DNA of 64,000 bases from Prochlorococcus sp. MIT 0603 (GTDB lineage: Bacteria > Cyanobacteriota > Cyanobacteriia > PCC-6307 > Cyanobiaceae): assembly GCF_000760215.1 (NCBI RefSeq), contig NZ_JNAW01000002.1:528300-592299 (forward strand). Reading direction: 5' to 3'. Of this stretch, positions 63,881 through 64,000 are shown piece by piece. Positions within the stretch are counted from its first letter, which is position 1; each line of letters opens with the position of its first letter. Made by a program: the position numbers and the translations under genes. The notes under the pieces are model-generated. The model did not search any database. It saw only the letters and a list, made by a program, of their open reading frames with translations, and was not told the DNA's origin.

Positions 63881-64000
63881 TCAGAATAATTCCTTCTTTC
63901 TATGTTTTAAAGAAGGCATTTGATTCCTAATGCTCTGAACTCTTGAAGTAACGATTGGCGCAATCGCTTCTCCTGGTTGCACGCCAGCGTCAGCCAACAC
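63881..64000 (-). CDS. C-terminal end of a gene running off the right edge
   Basis: A minus-strand frame enters from the right edge and stops with TGA at 63881-63883, 5 bases before the amidase GTG/ATG. The visible 39 residues include ADAGVQPGEAIAPIVTSRVQ and end KHRKKELF. Too short for me to name. Same strand and close to the amidase, so it may belong to the same operon. Confidence 0.55.
   Translation of the reverse strand: MLADAGVQPGEAIAPIVTSRVQSIRNQMPSLKHRKKELF

Noticed and set aside
1-64000. CRISPR array, prophage or transposon
   Set aside because: I saw no spaced direct repeats of 25 bases or longer, no cas genes, and no transposase or integrase motif.

Overview
This is an AT-rich (by eye about two thirds A+T), gene-dense stretch of a picocyanobacterial chromosome. 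The best match is a low-GC Prochlorococcus or a close relative. The evidence is the set of cyanobacterial genes: acsF with a ferredoxin and a Ycf54-like gene, the DUF families shared by cyanobacteria and plastids (Ycf20/DUF565, DUF2996, DUF3531, CPP1-like, SipA/DUF3148, DUF2862), a Psb30-like photosystem II peptide, a TPM/Psb32-like protein, NtcA-controlled glnA, solanesyl-diphosphate synthase and a DUF92 phytol-kinase relative. I see no rRNA, tRNA, prophage, transposase or CRISPR array. Names come from motif recognition, not from searches.

Layout. 1-5.7 kb: an incomplete multi-spanning membrane gene translationally coupled to an FtsH homologue that has lost its zinc-protease residues, then rpmF, a Ycf20-like gene, a HAD phosphatase and recJ. 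5.7-11.1 kb: a tiny psb30-like gene, a cysteine-cluster protein, two half-size UPF0016/Mnx-type cation transporters, an RNase II/R homologue with a degenerate active site, ubiX and two small conserved genes. 11.2-13.0 kb: a chlorophyll cyclase neighbourhood (acsF facing a ferredoxin gene and a Ycf54-like gene). 13.2-22.0 kb: tldD-tldE-fmt, terC, an unknown gene and mfd. 22.0-26.2 kb: a loose region of very small genes, unusually long spacers, two DnaA-box-like 9-mers and a structured, probably non-coding RNA locus next to purK. 26.3-38.6 kb: mostly housekeeping enzymes (purK, aroB, midA-like, nadA, ctp protease, ispG, family-4 UDG, aminotransferase). 38.7-41.9 kb: a phosphonate/phosphite-type ABC transporter with a double-length permease. 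41.9-54.9 kb: rsmE, an ABC ATPase, hslO, CPP1-like, prfC, sipA, bioY, lspA, a DUF697 GTPase, a PLP decarboxylase, tadA and a serine/alanine-glyoxylate-type aminotransferase. 55.0-64 kb: glnA behind an NtcA promoter, a methyltransferase, acs, a HAD phosphatase, a solanesyl-PP synthase, murI, an amidase, and the end of one more gene.

Themes. Many neighbours overlap by 1-11 bases (ATGA or TAATG couplings and convergent 3' ends), as expected of a streamlined genome. Against that background several things stand out. Three enzymes have lost signature catalytic or cofactor residues (FtsH-like, RNB-like, UDG-like). Two divergent genes (nadA and a metallophosphoesterase) have no ATG, GTG or TTG ahead of their essential motifs. 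The oxidative cyclase, a ferredoxin with a C-terminal extension and a Ycf54-like assembly factor sit together. The small-gene and RNA region at 22-26.2 kb is the least explained part of the window.
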